From NCBI GenBank assembly GCA_003141675.1, contig PLND01000031.1:29885-63535 (forward strand): a stretch of DNA of 33,651 bases, given 5' to 3'. The stretch comes from Anaerolineae bacterium. GTDB lineage: Bacteria > Chloroflexota > Anaerolineae > Anaerolineales > RBG-16-64-43. The notes beneath the pieces are model-generated. The model worked only from the letters and a program-made list of their open reading frames with translations. It was not told the DNA's origin and made no database searches. Of this stretch, positions 26,401 through 33,651 are shown piece by piece; position 1 is the stretch's first letter; each line of letters starts with the position of its first letter. A program made the position numbers and the translations under genes.

Positions 26401-26685
26401 TTCAACCGCCCGGGCGGCACCGTGGACGTGAGCGTAAAAATCTCAGGGGAAACGGTCGTGGTGGTTGTGAAGGATAACGGGATTGGTATCGCGCCGGCCG
26501 ACCAGCCGCGCGTTTTTGAAAAATTCTTCCGGGTCGCGCCCTCATCGGATCCAGAGCATCCCGCCTGGGGGCTGGGGCTGGCGATCGCGAAGAGTGTGGC
26601 CGAATGGCACGGGGGGAAAATCTGGTTCGAGACCAAACTCGGCCAGGGGAGTACGTTTTACCTGGCGTTGCCGATGAAAGGGTAG
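23425..26685 (+). CDS. Large membrane sensor histidine kinase (membrane sensor, Cache-like, HAMP, GAF, PAS, HisKA, HATPase)
   Basis: A 1086-aa hybrid-sensing kinase. About residues 10-230 hold a multi-helix membrane sensor region. A helix at 248-270 leads into an extracytoplasmic region (about 275-505) with features of a Cache-type ligand domain, and a further helix (509-533) leads to HAMP (HQITSPLRQLAESAGLIAAG, about 533-585). A GAF domain (604-747) and PAS domain (749-865, AAILEAIPEGVLVVDAED) follow. The kinase core has phosphorylated H873 (VSHDLRRPLTMMEG), N-box NLMENAIRFN, VKDNGIGIAP, VFEKFFR and GLGLAIAKS. No receiver is attached, so an external regulator is needed; the divergent receiver-CpaE protein is the nearest. 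The start was set at 23425 because of its ribosome site and an upstream -10 box; an ATG at 23380 would add 15 residues. Confidence 0.9.
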   Translation: MTFEVWLSSPAGVPLLPAQFLWTAVLTLLLALAVARSVPRREEIRPGRILFFILGLLLAVLAGGLAILRFPASGPATVAGVPMAAFQPAAGLLDIALLLMAGALIGKFPALACGLVLGAVRSVFDTHSVSTILEYGLTGWAIAECMGQDYSGRLFSILRRPWGAALGSAVVLIALRFGSELGSARGDLITLFDYALARFPGLLPAVLLECLAGAAEVEGIRLLAGSAWPVPKRLKATRYERSLAWKVSLWLILPIAFMAAALTAIVVIDTRSQARLTLRQEVLGAVQTAQSDLPVAITTGHTLLQGMSSSLPSGIPDRAAIESYLGDRLSQPPFFEQIAFLTPDGTPFAAYPPNTVPFCQSEEEAQGCSLALRGIAWEGWLAPDANGKTWIAFTQPVWDSDGKVRGALVGRTALETNPLLKAIPAAFQSLTGGQGMFLDDTNRVLYPSNTEPWTTDTLVEQDSQGGEWFLGSMPGGGTRLSYLLPLAYPKWKIAIRVPEAFAFRTALETGLQVGIFAFFMTLLVGLLALFIAHQITSPLRQLAESAGLIAAGDLERTVTVTGEDEMGRLGRSLESMRRSLRRQMRDQEILLQAVQGMTSSLDLERSMEILLRSVQTATGAQTVRLVLAPSFRGSYPVDRFSLGEEAAALGSIDERILAAVRDGPGAGRQTPFTANRNSGTDEGIFEPLPGTVGALIALRIASASAFYGALCVAYREPQAFEEGLLELLAGFANQASLAITNARLLDGTEYERERLAAILEAIPEGVLVVDAEDCLQYANPTAEAMLGAGLLGVGRPVAESVSQPDLARLLAESAVEPRVMEFSGAGGRRLQGVVRSVRSADGDGVWQVCVLQDVTSFRQLDELKTEFVHTVSHDLRRPLTMMEGLVHMIEMLGPLNPAQQEYARRIRLSAQEMNRLVKDLLDLGRVESGVEIRRLPVQLPAIMARVVDGLKPEAAANSVKLRVKIPESLPDVPADASLLERALGNLMENAIRFNRPGGTVDVSVKISGETVVVVVKDNGIGIAPADQPRVFEKFFRVAPSSDPEHPAWGLGLAIAKSVAEWHGGKIWFETKLGQGSTFYLALPMKG

Positions 26686-26693
26686 AAACTCAA

Positions 26694-26725
26694 TCACTCC
26701 CCAGGATGGGGAGGGAAGAGGTCGG
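26694..26725 (+). repeat. G/C-asymmetric repeat, short diverged copy
   Basis: ACTCCCCAGGATGGGGAGGGAAGAGGTCGG in outline: CTCCCC, loop, GGGGAG, GGAAGAGGTCGG. It matches the 1545-1585 and 1704-1744 copies but lacks part of the G-rich tail. Confidence 0.65.
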
Positions 26726-26827
26726 TTATTTTCCCCGCGGGGATGATCCCTCCGGCGGGGTGAGCCGGGGCGGACTGTTCGCTGCTCCCGCGCAAACCGC
26801 GAAGCGAATCGCCCGGAAATTTTATCC

Positions 26828-26875
26828 CGGGGCTGAAGCCCCGAGCTATTAACCGCGCCCGGCTGAAAGCCGGGC
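26828..26875. repeat. Pair of REP-like hairpins near the Y1 transposase gene
   Basis: Hairpin 1 is CGGGGC (26828-26833), TGAA loop, GCCCCG (26838-26843). Hairpin 2 is GCCCGGCT (26857-26864), GAA loop, AGCCGGGC (26868-26875), followed by TTCAAAC. Both are built on a GGCTGAA(A)GCC core, the usual look of repetitive extragenic palindromes. They lie about 140 bp beyond the 3' end of the transposase gene. Confidence 0.6.
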
Positions 26876-27011
26876 TTCAAACAAACCCGGCGGTTGATGC
26901 TTTCTAATTTTGTTTTTCAGCGGTCTAGTAGGGACCCCTCCGAAAGAACCCCGTCATCGGTTAATTCAAATGATCTGACGCCGGGCGGAATGTTCCCCCG
27001 GATAGTTCATG

Positions 27012-27422
27012 TTATTCCCAATCCTTGCGGATCTCCAAAGGATTGGCATGATGCTCTTTTTGCTTTTCGGTGTAGAAAATGCATGCCGAAAGGCTGGTTT
27101 CGTCCAAAGAGAAGACGCCATATTCTTCTTGCCAATTAAATATCACCCGTAATAATCCGGATTCATTTATTCGCAATGAGGATGTTCCTTTCACCTGGCC
27201 GATGAAGTTCGAAAGAGATATTGATGGTGGAATTGATGGTGGAACCGAAGCCACCAGATGAACGTGATCCCGACACGCGTTCACCGCGAGCACTCGTCCG
27301 TCCAATCCTGACACTTTGGACCGGATGGAATTAAATAATTGCGATTCCAATTCCGGGATGATCCAGGGTTGGCGATTTTTTGTAGCCCAAATGAAATGGT
27401 AGAATAGCAGGTAATGTGACAT
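27012..27422 (-). CDS. Y1 (IS200-like / REP-associated) tyrosine transposase
   Basis: A 136-aa single-strand DNA transposase of the Y1 HUH superfamily (Y1_Tnp). The HUH metal site is H53-V-H55 in CRDHVHLVASV, and the nucleophile is probably Y117 in the helix CIFYTEKQKEHH. The N-terminal HFIWATKNRQPWI is also typical. The length is that of complete IS200/RAYT proteins, and all key residues are present. The start is backed by a strong AGGAGGGGG ribosome site ending two bases before the ATG, so the gene may be functional. No tnpB partner is present. REP-like hairpins on both sides suggest a REP-associated (RAYT-type) role instead of an ordinary insertion sequence; this is an inference from context. 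Confidence 0.88.
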   Translation of the reverse strand: MSHYLLFYHFIWATKNRQPWIIPELESQLFNSIRSKVSGLDGRVLAVNACRDHVHLVASVPPSIPPSISLSNFIGQVKGTSSLRINESGLLRVIFNWQEEYGVFSLDETSLSACIFYTEKQKEHHANPLEIRKDWE

Positions 27423-27494
27423 ATCCCCCTCCTGAACTCATCATACATCACGAATGGTAAATTGAGAAGCCGAATTTATCCGGAGTTGTTGAAA

Positions 27495-27538
27495 GCCCCG
27501 AGCGCCAACCCCGCGTTCGCGCGGGATTAGCTCCGGGC
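27495..27538. repeat. Two-level hairpin upstream of the transposase gene
   Basis: The outer stem GCCCCGAGC (27495-27503) pairs with GCTCCGGGC (27530-27538) with one mismatch. The inner stem CCCGCG (27510-27515) pairs with CGCGGG (27520-27525) around a TTCG tetraloop. It lies 73 bp upstream of the transposase ATG and is a REP/BIME-like candidate. Confidence 0.6.
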
Positions 27539-27587
27539 GGACATCCGGGACAGAACACCTTGTTAATGTCTGGTAAAAACCCTCGCC

Positions 27588-27616
27588 TTGCCTGTGGTTT
27601 CCCAAACGATTACAAT
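27588..27616 (+). promoter_or_regulatory. Predicted sigma-70-type promoter for folC
   Basis: TTGCCT (-35, 27588-27593) and TACAAT (-10, 27611-27616) are spaced exactly 17 bp and match consensus at four and five of six positions. The expected transcription start, about seven bases on, falls on or next to the GTG at 27623, hinting at a leaderless message. Confidence 0.5.
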
Positions 27617-27622
27617 CCTCCG

Positions 27623-29053
27623 GTGATCATTTCAACTTATCAGCAGGCACTGGATTATCTGTACTCCTTTATCGACTACAGCCTCCAGCGCACCTATCAA
27701 TATTCCGACCATACTTTCGACCTCGGGCGCGTGCACGCGTTGCTTGCGCTGCTAGGCGACCCGCACCGGAAGTATGCGGTGATTCACGTGGCGGGGACCA
27801 AAGGCAAGGGATCGGTCTCGGCGATGGCGGATTCCGTTTTGCGCGCCGCGGGCTATCGCACCGGTTTCTATTCCTCGCCGCATCTGATCGATTTCTGTGA
27901 GCGGATCCGGATGGGGGGCGAGCCCATCGCGCACGAGCGGCTGGCGCAAATCGTGAATGATTTGCAGGAAGCCGTTGCGAAAGTCCCCGGATTGACAACC
28001 TTCGAGATCACCACCGCGGCGGCTTTCCAATATTTTGCCGAGGAACGGGCGGATGTTGTGGTGGCCGAAGTTGGCCTGGGAGGGCGGCTGGATGCCACCA
28101 ACGTCGTGACGCCGCAGGTGGCGGTGATCACGTCGCTTTCCTACGACCACACGCACCTTCTGGGAAACACCTTGGCCGAGATCGCCTATGAAAAGGCCGG
28201 GATCATCAAACCGGAAATCCCGGTCGTCTCATCGCCGCAGGAAGGCGAAGCGATGCGCGTCCTGCTTGACGTCACCCGCCAGCGCAACGCTCCGCTGACC
28301 CTGGTCGGGCGGGATTGGCACTTTGCACCGCGGAGCCACGACCTGGAAGGACAATCGTTTTATCTCTGGTCCGCCCGGGAACAAACCCTGATGGACGAGA
28401 TGCTCGACCGAAGCGGTGAGCCGCAGTGGATCCCGATGCGATACGAAATCCCTCTTCTGGGGTATCATCAAGTGATCAACGCGGTGACGGCGATTGCCAC
28501 GCTGTTTGTTTTGAAAGAACGCGGTTATAAAATCCCGGAAGAGGCGATCGCGAAGGGATTGCGTTCGGTTCACTGGGAAGGCCGGTTCCAGATTCTCCAC
28601 CGCGCGCCGCTGGTGATTGTCGACTCGGCGCATAACCGGGATTCGGCGCGGCGCTTGCGGACTGCACTGGACGATTACGTTCCCGGCCGGCAGGTAGTGC
28701 TGCTGTTCGGCGCATCCGACGACAAGGACATCGCCGGGATGTTGGATGAGCTCTCGCCGCGCCTCCTGCGCATGGTCGCCACCCGGTCGACCCATCCCCG
28801 CGCGGCCGATCCGGAAAAGATCGCCGCGCTGGCGCGCGAGCGCGGCTTCCCGGCGGAAGTGCAAGCCGATCCGGCGCAAGCCCTGGAGCATGCACTCCGG
28901 CTGGCCGGCTCCGAGGGTGTTCTACTGGCCGCTGGAAGCCTGTTCGTGGCGGGAGCGGTGCTTACCGAATGGCCCCAGCTGAGCCGAAAAATTTTCGCAG
29001 CAAAGGAACAGGAAATGGGACCTTTGGCCGTGATTTCGGAAACCGGCGGTTAA
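27623..29053 (+). CDS. folC: Bifunctional folylpolyglutamate synthase / dihydrofolate synthase
   Basis: A cytoplasmic ligase of the Mur-ligase superfamily that adds glutamate to dihydropteroate and to folates, using ATP. Motifs are the P-loop GTKGKGS (58-64), [59 protein letters not shown] and VDSAHNRDS (about 333-341). The 476-aa length fits. The GTG at 27623 gives the expected N-terminus near the first helix ([15 protein letters not shown]). Longer in-frame starts at 27560 (TTG) and 27566 (ATG) precede the predicted promoter -10 box and lack a ribosome site, so I reject them. lon starts one base after its stop, suggesting co-expression. Confidence 0.93.
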   Translation: MIISTYQQALDYLYSFIDYSLQRTYQYSDHTFDLGRVHALLALLGDPHRKYAVIHVAGTKGKGSVSAMADSVLRAAGYRTGFYSSPHLIDFCERIRMGGEPIAHERLAQIVNDLQEAVAKVPGLTTFEITTAAAFQYFAEERADVVVAEVGLGGRLDATNVVTPQVAVITSLSYDHTHLLGNTLAEIAYEKAGIIKPEIPVVSSPQEGEAMRVLLDVTRQRNAPLTLVGRDWHFAPRSHDLEGQSFYLWSAREQTLMDEMLDRSGEPQWIPMRYEIPLLGYHQVINAVTAIATLFVLKERGYKIPEEAIAKGLRSVHWEGRFQILHRAPLVIVDSAHNRDSARRLRTALDDYVPGRQVVLLFGASDDKDIAGMLDELSPRLLRMVATRSTHPRAADPEKIAALARERGFPAEVQADPAQALEHALRLAGSEGVLLAAGSLFVAGAVLTEWPQLSRKIFAAKEQEMGPLAVISETGG

Positions 29054-29054
29054 T

Positions 29055-31559
29055 ATGAGCGGACAGGATTATCGCGATTGGCAGCTGCGTTCGGAATTTG
29101 CCGAGGTGCTGGGAAGCCGCACCGAGGAACTGCAAAAGATTCCCGACGCGCCGCCGGATAAGGACGGGCTGATCACGTGCGCCGTTCTCCCGCTGCGCGA
29201 CCTGGTGGTTTTCCCTCGCATGGTCACGCCGCTCTTTGTGGGGCGGGAAAGCGCGCTTTCGGCGCTGGAGTATGCCCACACCGCGGGCCAGACTGTAATC
29301 GCCGTCGCCCAGAAAAACGACGAGAAGACCGAACCGGTATCGGCCGATCTCTATACCATCGGTTGCGAATCGGCGGTGGGACGGGTGCTGCACCTGCCGG
29401 AAGGCGCCACTACAGTGCTCGCCCAGGGACGCCGCCGGGTGCAGATCGTCGAATATCTGCCTGGCGAGTCTTTCCTGCGCGCACGAGCCCGGCCGGTGTA
29501 TGAAGCCACCGAGCGCAGCCGCGAGACCGAAGCCCTGATGCGCGCCGTGCTGGCCTTGTTCGAAAAAGTCATCCAGCTCAACCGCAGCTTGCCCGAAGAT
29601 GCCTACGTCTTCGCCCTCAACGTGGATGACCCCGGCTGGCTGGCCGATCTGATCGTCTCCGCCCTGGGCGTTGCCGTTCCGGAACGCCAGCGGATGCTGG
29701 AAACGTTCGATGTCGAACTGCGGTTGCAGCGGCTGAGCATCATGCTTGGGCGGGAATTGGATGTGCTCGAACTGGAGAACCGCATCCACTCCAAAGTGCA
29801 GAGCGAAGTGGACCGCAGCCAGCGCGAGTACTACCTGCGCGAGCAGTTGAAAGCCATCCAGAATGAATTGGGCGAACAGGATTCCTGGTCGCAGGAACTC
29901 GGCGAAGTCAAGCAAGCCATTCTGAAGGCCGGCATGCCCGAGGAAGTTCAGACCAAGGCGCTCAAGGAACTCGAGCGGCTGGCCCAGATGCCGTCGATGG
30001 CGCCCGAGGTGGCCATCGTCCGCACGTATCTCGATTGGTTGATCGAACTGCCTTGGCAGAAGGAAACTGAAGATAAACTCGATTTGAAACGCGCGGCCGA
30101 AGTTTTGGACCGGCAACACTACGGGCTCCCCAAGGCGAAAGAGCGGATCCTGGAATATTTGGCGGTCCGCCGGCTGCTGCCGAAAAAACAGAAGCAACCG
30201 ATCCTATGCTTCGTCGGTCCGCCCGGCACCGGCAAGACTTCGCTCGGCCGATCGATCGCCGAGACGCTCGGGCGCAAGTTCGTGCGCGTCTCACTGGGCG
30301 GGATCCGTGACGAAGCCGAGATCCGCGGACACCGGCGGACCTACATTGGTGCTCTTCCTGGCCGCATTCTGCAAACCATGCGCCGCGCTGCCACGGTCAA
30401 CCCGCTCTTCATGCTCGACGAGATCGACAAGCTCGGCGTGGATTTCCGCGGCGATCCGGCAGCCGCGCTGCTGGAGGTTCTTGATCCGGAACAGAACTAC
30501 GCCTTCGACGACCATTACCTCGACGTGGCCTACGACCTTTCCAAGGTGATGTTCATCACCACCGCCAACACCTTGGGGCCGATCCCGCCGGCGCTGCTGG
30601 ACCGGATGGAAGTGATCGAGTTTCCGGGTTACATCGAGCAGGAGAAGATTGCGATCGCCAACCGCTTCCTGATTCCGCGCCAGGTGGAGGAAAACGGGCT
30701 GACCCCGTTCCCGATCGCCTTTAGCGAGGATGCGCTGCGGCGAATCATCCGCGAATACACCTGGGAAGCCGGTGTGCGCAACCTCGACCGCGAGATCGCG
30801 CATGTCTGCCGTAAGGTGGCCCGGCGCAAGGCGGAAGGCCGGCGCATCCCCGCCCGCATCGAGGGCGCGCATGTCCCGCGCTTCCTCGGACCGCAGCAGT
30901 TCTTCCAGCTCGAGGCGGAGAAGCAGGATGAGGTGGGCGTGGCCACCGCCCTGGCTTGGACCGAAAACGGCGGCGACACAATGCCGGTTGAGGTGGTTTT
31001 GGTCGAGGGCAAGGGCAACGTCCAGATCACCGGGCAGGTGGGCGAGGTGATGCAGGAGAGCGCCCAAGCGGCAATGTCGTATTTGAAATCGCGTGCCAAG
31101 CATTTTAAATTGGATCCGCAACGGTTCGAAAAAATCGACGTGCACATTCACATCCCGGAGGGAGCCATCCCTAAGGACGGTCCGAGCGCCGGGATCACCA
31201 TGGCCACCGCGCTGGTCTCGGCCTTTACCGGCCGCAAAACCCGCAAGGATGTGGCCATGACCGGCGAGATCACCCTGCGCGGGCGGGTGCTGCCGGTGGG
31301 CGGCGTGCGCGAGAAAGTGCTCGCGGCGCACCGCATCGGCTTGCGGACGGTGATCATCCCCAAGCGCAATGCCAAGGATCTGGTGGAAATTCCCAAGGAC
31401 GTGCGCAAGGAAATGACGATATTTCTTGTCGAGCACATAGATTCGGTGCTGGCCCAGGCGCTCCGCAAAAACGGCAAGCCGAGCGACGTGGGGCTCGGCG
31501 CTCCAAAAAAGAAAACCGCCGGTAAAAAAGAAATCCGCCGTAGAAAACCGCATGCGTAG
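29055..31559 (+). CDS. lon: ATP-dependent protease Lon
   Basis: A cytoplasmic AAA+ serine protease for damaged and regulatory proteins. The N-terminal substrate domain starts near residue 43 ([19 protein letters not shown]) and is followed by the helical region with [18 protein letters not shown]. The AAA module has Walker A GPPGTGKT (388-395) and Walker [10 protein letters not shown]. The protease domain has the Ser-Lys dyad S711 (DGPSAGIT) and K754 (REKVLAA), spaced 43 residues as in E. coli Lon. At 834 aa it is slightly longer than usual because of a short N-terminal extension and a Lys/Arg-rich C-terminal tail. It starts one base after folC and its last 8 bp overlap the lipoprotein gene. 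Confidence 0.97.
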   Translation: MSGQDYRDWQLRSEFAEVLGSRTEELQKIPDAPPDKDGLITCAVLPLRDLVVFPRMVTPLFVGRESALSALEYAHTAGQTVIAVAQKNDEKTEPVSADLYTIGCESAVGRVLHLPEGATTVLAQGRRRVQIVEYLPGESFLRARARPVYEATERSRETEALMRAVLALFEKVIQLNRSLPEDAYVFALNVDDPGWLADLIVSALGVAVPERQRMLETFDVELRLQRLSIMLGRELDVLELENRIHSKVQSEVDRSQREYYLREQLKAIQNELGEQDSWSQELGEVKQAILKAGMPEEVQTKALKELERLAQMPSMAPEVAIVRTYLDWLIELPWQKETEDKLDLKRAAEVLDRQHYGLPKAKERILEYLAVRRLLPKKQKQPILCFVGPPGTGKTSLGRSIAETLGRKFVRVSLGGIRDEAEIRGHRRTYIGALPGRILQTMRRAATVNPLFMLDEIDKLGVDFRGDPAAALLEVLDPEQNYAFDDHYLDVAYDLSKVMFITTANTLGPIPPALLDRMEVIEFPGYIEQEKIAIANRFLIPRQVEENGLTPFPIAFSEDALRRIIREYTWEAGVRNLDREIAHVCRKVARRKAEGRRIPARIEGAHVPRFLGPQQFFQLEAEKQDEVGVATALAWTENGGDTMPVEVVLVEGKGNVQITGQVGEVMQESAQAAMSYLKSRAKHFKLDPQRFEKIDVHIHIPEGAIPKDGPSAGITMATALVSAFTGRKTRKDVAMTGEITLRGRVLPVGGVREKVLAAHRIGLRTVIIPKRNAKDLVEIPKDVRKEMTIFLVEHIDSVLAQALRKNGKPSDVGLGAPKKKTAGKKEIRRRKPHA

Positions 31560-32433
31560 AAAATATTCGTTGGTGGGATTAATGCTAGCTTTGGTTTGCG
31601 CGGCGACGGCGTGCAATATCGGAACGCCGTCCCCAACCCCTGGGATTTTAGTGCCAGCGGATACGGCAGTCCTTACCCCGACGGAAACGGTTACCTTGGC
31701 GCCAATCCATTCCTATGCAGTCGTCCTCGTACCCGAAAGAGGAACCTTGGACGTTCATACGGCCGCCGGAAAAAGCAGCCCGGCGGCGGGCACTCTGGCG
31801 TGGGATGCGGTTGGCCTTCAATCCACAGGAAACTTCGCAGCGGTCGGAACCGATACCTGGGTGGAATTGAACCTGCCCGGAGGCGGGACAGGCTGGGTGA
31901 ACCGGAATAATCTTACCGAGTATGTGCCGTCCGGAACTTTCTGTACGGATCCCGGGCCCTTGGCGCTTTTCCCGACTATAGGAATGGCAGTCAACACCTC
32001 CAACGGTTCGGCGCTGGCCGCGCTGGTCAGCCCGGTGCACGGCTTGGCGGTTGGGTATATCCACGGAGGCACCCCGCGCGTTTACGCTCCGCCGGAGCTG
32101 GTTTCGATCTTTACCAGCATCGAATCGGTCAATTGGGGGCTTGGTCCGGGCAGCGGATTGCCGGTGATGGGAACGTTCAACGATCGGGTGCGGCCGGATT
32201 TGATCGACGTCCTTGGCGGCGCCTACATGCCCTACTGCAACACGATCCAACTCGGCGGAGCTTCCTATTCGGTTCAATGGCCGGCCGAGTGGAAGAATAT
32301 TAATTTTTATTCACTTTACAAACCGGGACCGGCAGGACAGGAAGAGGCTTGGATGACCTGGCTGGCCGGCGTGGATTACGTGGACGGGCTTCCGTACCTT
32401 TTCTCCCTCGCCCGCTATAACTGGGAACCGTAA
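31552..32433 (+). CDS. Predicted lipoprotein with SH3-like domain
   Basis: A 293-aa secreted lipoprotein. The signal peptide has basic residues MRRKYS, a hydrophobic stretch [12 protein letters not shown] and a lipobox ending ATAC with lipidated C21. A Pro/Thr-rich linker (about 25-50) follows. Residues about 55-130 resemble a bacterial SH3-like domain ([39 protein letters not shown]), usually a cell-wall or ligand-binding module. The remaining 160 residues look globular and unrecognised, with two cysteines that could form a disulfide. The ATG lies within the lon 3' end (8-bp overlap, different frame), so expression may depend on lon. The function is unknown. Confidence 0.82.
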   Translation: MRRKYSLVGLMLALVCAATACNIGTPSPTPGILVPADTAVLTPTETVTLAPIHSYAVVLVPERGTLDVHTAAGKSSPAAGTLAWDAVGLQSTGNFAAVGTDTWVELNLPGGGTGWVNRNNLTEYVPSGTFCTDPGPLALFPTIGMAVNTSNGSALAALVSPVHGLAVGYIHGGTPRVYAPPELVSIFTSIESVNWGLGPGSGLPVMGTFNDRVRPDLIDVLGGAYMPYCNTIQLGGASYSVQWPAEWKNINFYSLYKPGPAGQEEAWMTWLAGVDYVDGLPYLFSLARYNWEP

Positions 32434-32434
32434 A

Positions 32435-32524
32435 CCACGGATTACACGGAAAAGATCCGGATTGCACTGAATAAAATTTCATTTCATTATCGGTGTAATC
32501 CGGTAATTATCCGTGAAATCCGTG
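32435..32524. repeat. ATCCG-type repeats, two facing copies forming a 15-bp inverted repeat
   Basis: Copy 2 (32435-32465, reversed) and copy 3 (32495-32524) resemble the element at 18661-18691. CACGGATTACACGGA (32436-32450) and TCCGTGAAATCCGTG (32510-32524) are reverse complements at 14 of 15 positions, with an AT-rich centre. The block begins one base after the lipoprotein stop and ends before the dehydrogenase start. Confidence 0.65.
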
Positions 32525-32581
32525 TTCCATTTTCGAAACCGTCGTAAGGAAGAAAGTGACAACTCCGCAGGAAGTCGAGCG

Positions 32582-33403
32582 ATGAAAATACTGGAAGGAG
32601 CCGTGGCGCTCATCACCGGCGCTTCCTCCGGGATCGGAGAGGCCGCCGCGCGCTCCCTGGCAAAACGGAAGGCGCTGATCATCCTGACCGCCCGGCGTAA
32701 GGACCGACTGGATGCGCTGGCGGAGGAAATCCGCGTGATGGGGAACGGGGCGGAGGCGCTCGTGATTCCCGGCGATCTGAACGCGCCGGGCGAGTTGGAT
32801 CGAATCGCGCGCGAAGCCCTGGCGTGGAAGGGCAGGGTGGACGTGCTGGTCAACAATGCCGGAATAGGCAAAACCCGCCTCCTGGAAACCCTGGATCCGG
32901 AAACCGAAATCCTGCCGCAGATAAATCTCGACCTGACCGTGCCGATCCTGCTCACACGGGCCCTGCTCCCGGCCATGCTCGAGCGGCACTCGGGCTGTGT
33001 CATCAACATCGCGTCCGTCGCGGGACTGGTGACACTGCCCGCCTTCAGCGTATATTCCGCCGCCAAGTATGGTTTGCGCGGGTTCAATGACGCGCTGCGC
33101 CGGGAATTGCGCGGCCAAGGGATCGACGTGTGCCTGGTCTGCCCCGGCGTTGTGCGCACGGAGTTCGGCGACCACAGCACGCGGATCAGCGGTTGGGAGG
33201 ATTCGATCACCCAACGGATCGCGTTGCCGGCCGAGGCGCTGGGGGAGTGCATTGCGGACGTTGCGCGCCGACCACGGCGCTGCGTTGTGATCCCGTGGTA
33301 TTACGGGTTGCCCGTGTTTTTGACCAATGCGGTCCCAGCGTTCACCGACTGGGTGGTGGAATTGATCTATACGCGGTCGGTCCGTAAGCGGACGGCCGGG
33401 TGA
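32582..33403 (+). CDS. Short-chain dehydrogenase/reductase (SDR family)
   Basis: A 273-aa NAD(P)-dependent oxidoreductase of the classical SDR type. The cofactor motif is TGASSGIG (12-19), NNAG is at 91-94, and the catalytic tetrad is N115, S145, Y158 and K162 (YSAAK). ARRKDRL after strand 2 suggests NADP preference. CPGVVRTEFG follows the active site. The chosen ATG at 32582 gives the usual short N-terminus and is preceded by AGGAAG; an upstream in-frame start at 32513 lies inside the repeat. The C-terminal 40 residues include a hydrophobic stretch (VIPWYYGLPVFLTNAVPAF) that may sit on the membrane. The substrate cannot be predicted. Confidence 0.93.
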   Translation: MKILEGAVALITGASSGIGEAAARSLAKRKALIILTARRKDRLDALAEEIRVMGNGAEALVIPGDLNAPGELDRIAREALAWKGRVDVLVNNAGIGKTRLLETLDPETEILPQINLDLTVPILLTRALLPAMLERHSGCVINIASVAGLVTLPAFSVYSAAKYGLRGFNDALRRELRGQGIDVCLVCPGVVRTEFGDHSTRISGWEDSITQRIALPAEALGECIADVARRPRRCVVIPWYYGLPVFLTNAVPAFTDWVVELIYTRSVRKRTAG

Positions 33404-33439
33404 GATCTTCTGTAAAGGGATTGGCGCAGGGCGCGCACC

Positions 33440-33468
33440 TTCACGAACAGGCTCCAGCCGGGTATAAT
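33440..33468 (+). promoter_or_regulatory. Promoter of the tRNA-Thr gene
   Basis: TTCACG (-35, 33440-33445) and a perfect TATAAT (-10, 33463-33468) are spaced 17 bp. The expected start near 33475 lies about 22 bases before the tRNA 5' end. Confidence 0.65.
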
Positions 33469-33496
33469 CCCGCCCGTTCTCCGTTTCCGGATCGTC

Positions 33497-33569
33497 GCCA
33501 CGGTAGCTCAATCGGTAGAGCAATCGCTTCGTAAGTGATAGGTTAAGGGTTCAATTCCCTTCCGTGGCT
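33497..33569 (+). tRNA. tRNA-Thr (anticodon CGU)
   Basis: A complete 73-nt cloverleaf. The acceptor stem GCCACGG pairs with CCGTGGC, the D-stem is GCTC/GAGC, the anticodon stem ATCGC pairs with GTGAT (one G-U) around loop TTCGTAA, so the anticodon is CGT and reads ACG. The T-stem is AAGGG/CCCTT with TTCAATT loop, and the discriminator base is T. CCA is not encoded. It has its own promoter and terminator. Confidence 0.93.
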
Positions 33570-33575
33570 CACCCA

Positions 33576-33596
33576 AGCCCCTCGCGGGGCTTTTTC
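33576..33596 (+). terminator. Rho-independent terminator of the tRNA gene
   Basis: AGCCCC (33576-33581), loop TCGC, GGGGCT (33586-33591), then a T-run. It starts seven bases after the tRNA 3' end. Confidence 0.85.
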
Positions 33597-33651
33597 ATTT
33601 ATCCCTCACCCCATAAACCGCCCCCTCGAAATTTGCTTTTTTCATCCGTTT

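Larger units (their letters stand above)
26686..27011. other. 326-bp intergenic region with several hairpins
   Basis: No coding sequence is supported. From left to right it holds a short G/C-asymmetric repeat (26694-26725), a palindrome CCCCGCGGGG (26733-26742), a spaced inverted repeat TTCGCT/AGCGAA (26778-26783 and 26803-26808) and two REP-like hairpins (26828-26875). It lies between the end of the large kinase gene and the end of the - strand transposase, so any of these could act as a terminator, but none has a clear T-run. Confidence 0.6.

Noticed and set aside
27012-27422. Full IS200/IS605 element with accessory TnpB
   Set aside because: No tnpB-like frame is nearby and no defined element ends could be identified; only the Y1 protein and flanking hairpins are supported.
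30291-31616. A 441-codon open frame on the - strand inside lon
   Set aside because: It is the antisense of the conserved AAA and protease domains, is rich in His/Arg, has no recognisable domain and no ribosome site.

Overview
The window looks like a chromosomal stretch of a GC-rich (roughly 58-60%) bacterium of the phylum Chloroflexota, most likely an Anaerolineae-type genome. The best clue is a run of giant multi-pass membrane proteins carrying the DUF2298 ('Chlor_Arch_YYY') domain, a family known mainly from Chloroflexota and archaea. A CpaE-like ATPase fused to a receiver domain, an SH3-like lipoprotein with a Pro/Thr linker, and many 4-bp ATGA/GTGA overlaps also fit. No phage, CRISPR array or defence island is visible. 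The only mobile-type gene is one Y1 (IS200-like/RAYT) transposase.

Layout. (1) 1-1.4 kb: a small unknown four-helix membrane protein with its own terminator, then the TlyA rRNA methyltransferase. (2) 1.4-1.83 kb: a repeat-bearing intergenic region upstream of lepA. (3) 1.83-5.87 kb: lepA, an LPG-synthase-type/UPF0104 membrane protein joined to it by an ATGA overlap, and a GT4 glycosyltransferase. (4) 5.97-18.45 kb: four large GT-C/DUF2298 membrane proteins (787, 1673, 854 and 584 aa) followed by cytidylate kinase, all on the + strand and partly joined by ATGA overlaps. (5) 18.7-20.8 kb: plsC and a PDZ/radical-SAM DUF512 protein with overlapping stop and start. (6) 20.8-26.7 kb: a signalling block. 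On the - strand are a receiver-CpaE fusion and a GAF histidine kinase, and diverging from them is a large membrane histidine kinase. (7) 26.7-27.6 kb: a Y1 transposase flanked by REP-like hairpins. (8) 27.6-32.4 kb: folC, lon and an SH3-like lipoprotein, tightly packed. (9) 32.6-33.6 kb: a short-chain dehydrogenase, then tRNA-Thr(CGU) with a clear promoter and terminator.

How the parts fit. From 3.6 to 17.8 kb the genes read as an envelope-glycoconjugate assembly locus. A cytoplasmic GT4 enzyme and a UPF0104 membrane protein sit beside a set of GT-C-type membrane glycosyltransferases that would use polyprenyl-phosphate sugars on the outer face of the membrane. This function is inferred from family membership and clustering; substrate and product cannot be read from sequence. 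The most unusual object is the 1673-aa protein, a GT39-like module fused to a DUF2298 module, with an independent DUF2298 paralogue directly downstream that shares its D-L-H-x-H and DRMNTVFKFY motifs. The second point of interest is the signalling block, whose CpaE-like domain keeps the signature Walker lysine but lacks the second one. The rest is housekeeping (translation, nucleotides, folate, proteolysis, lipid acylation).
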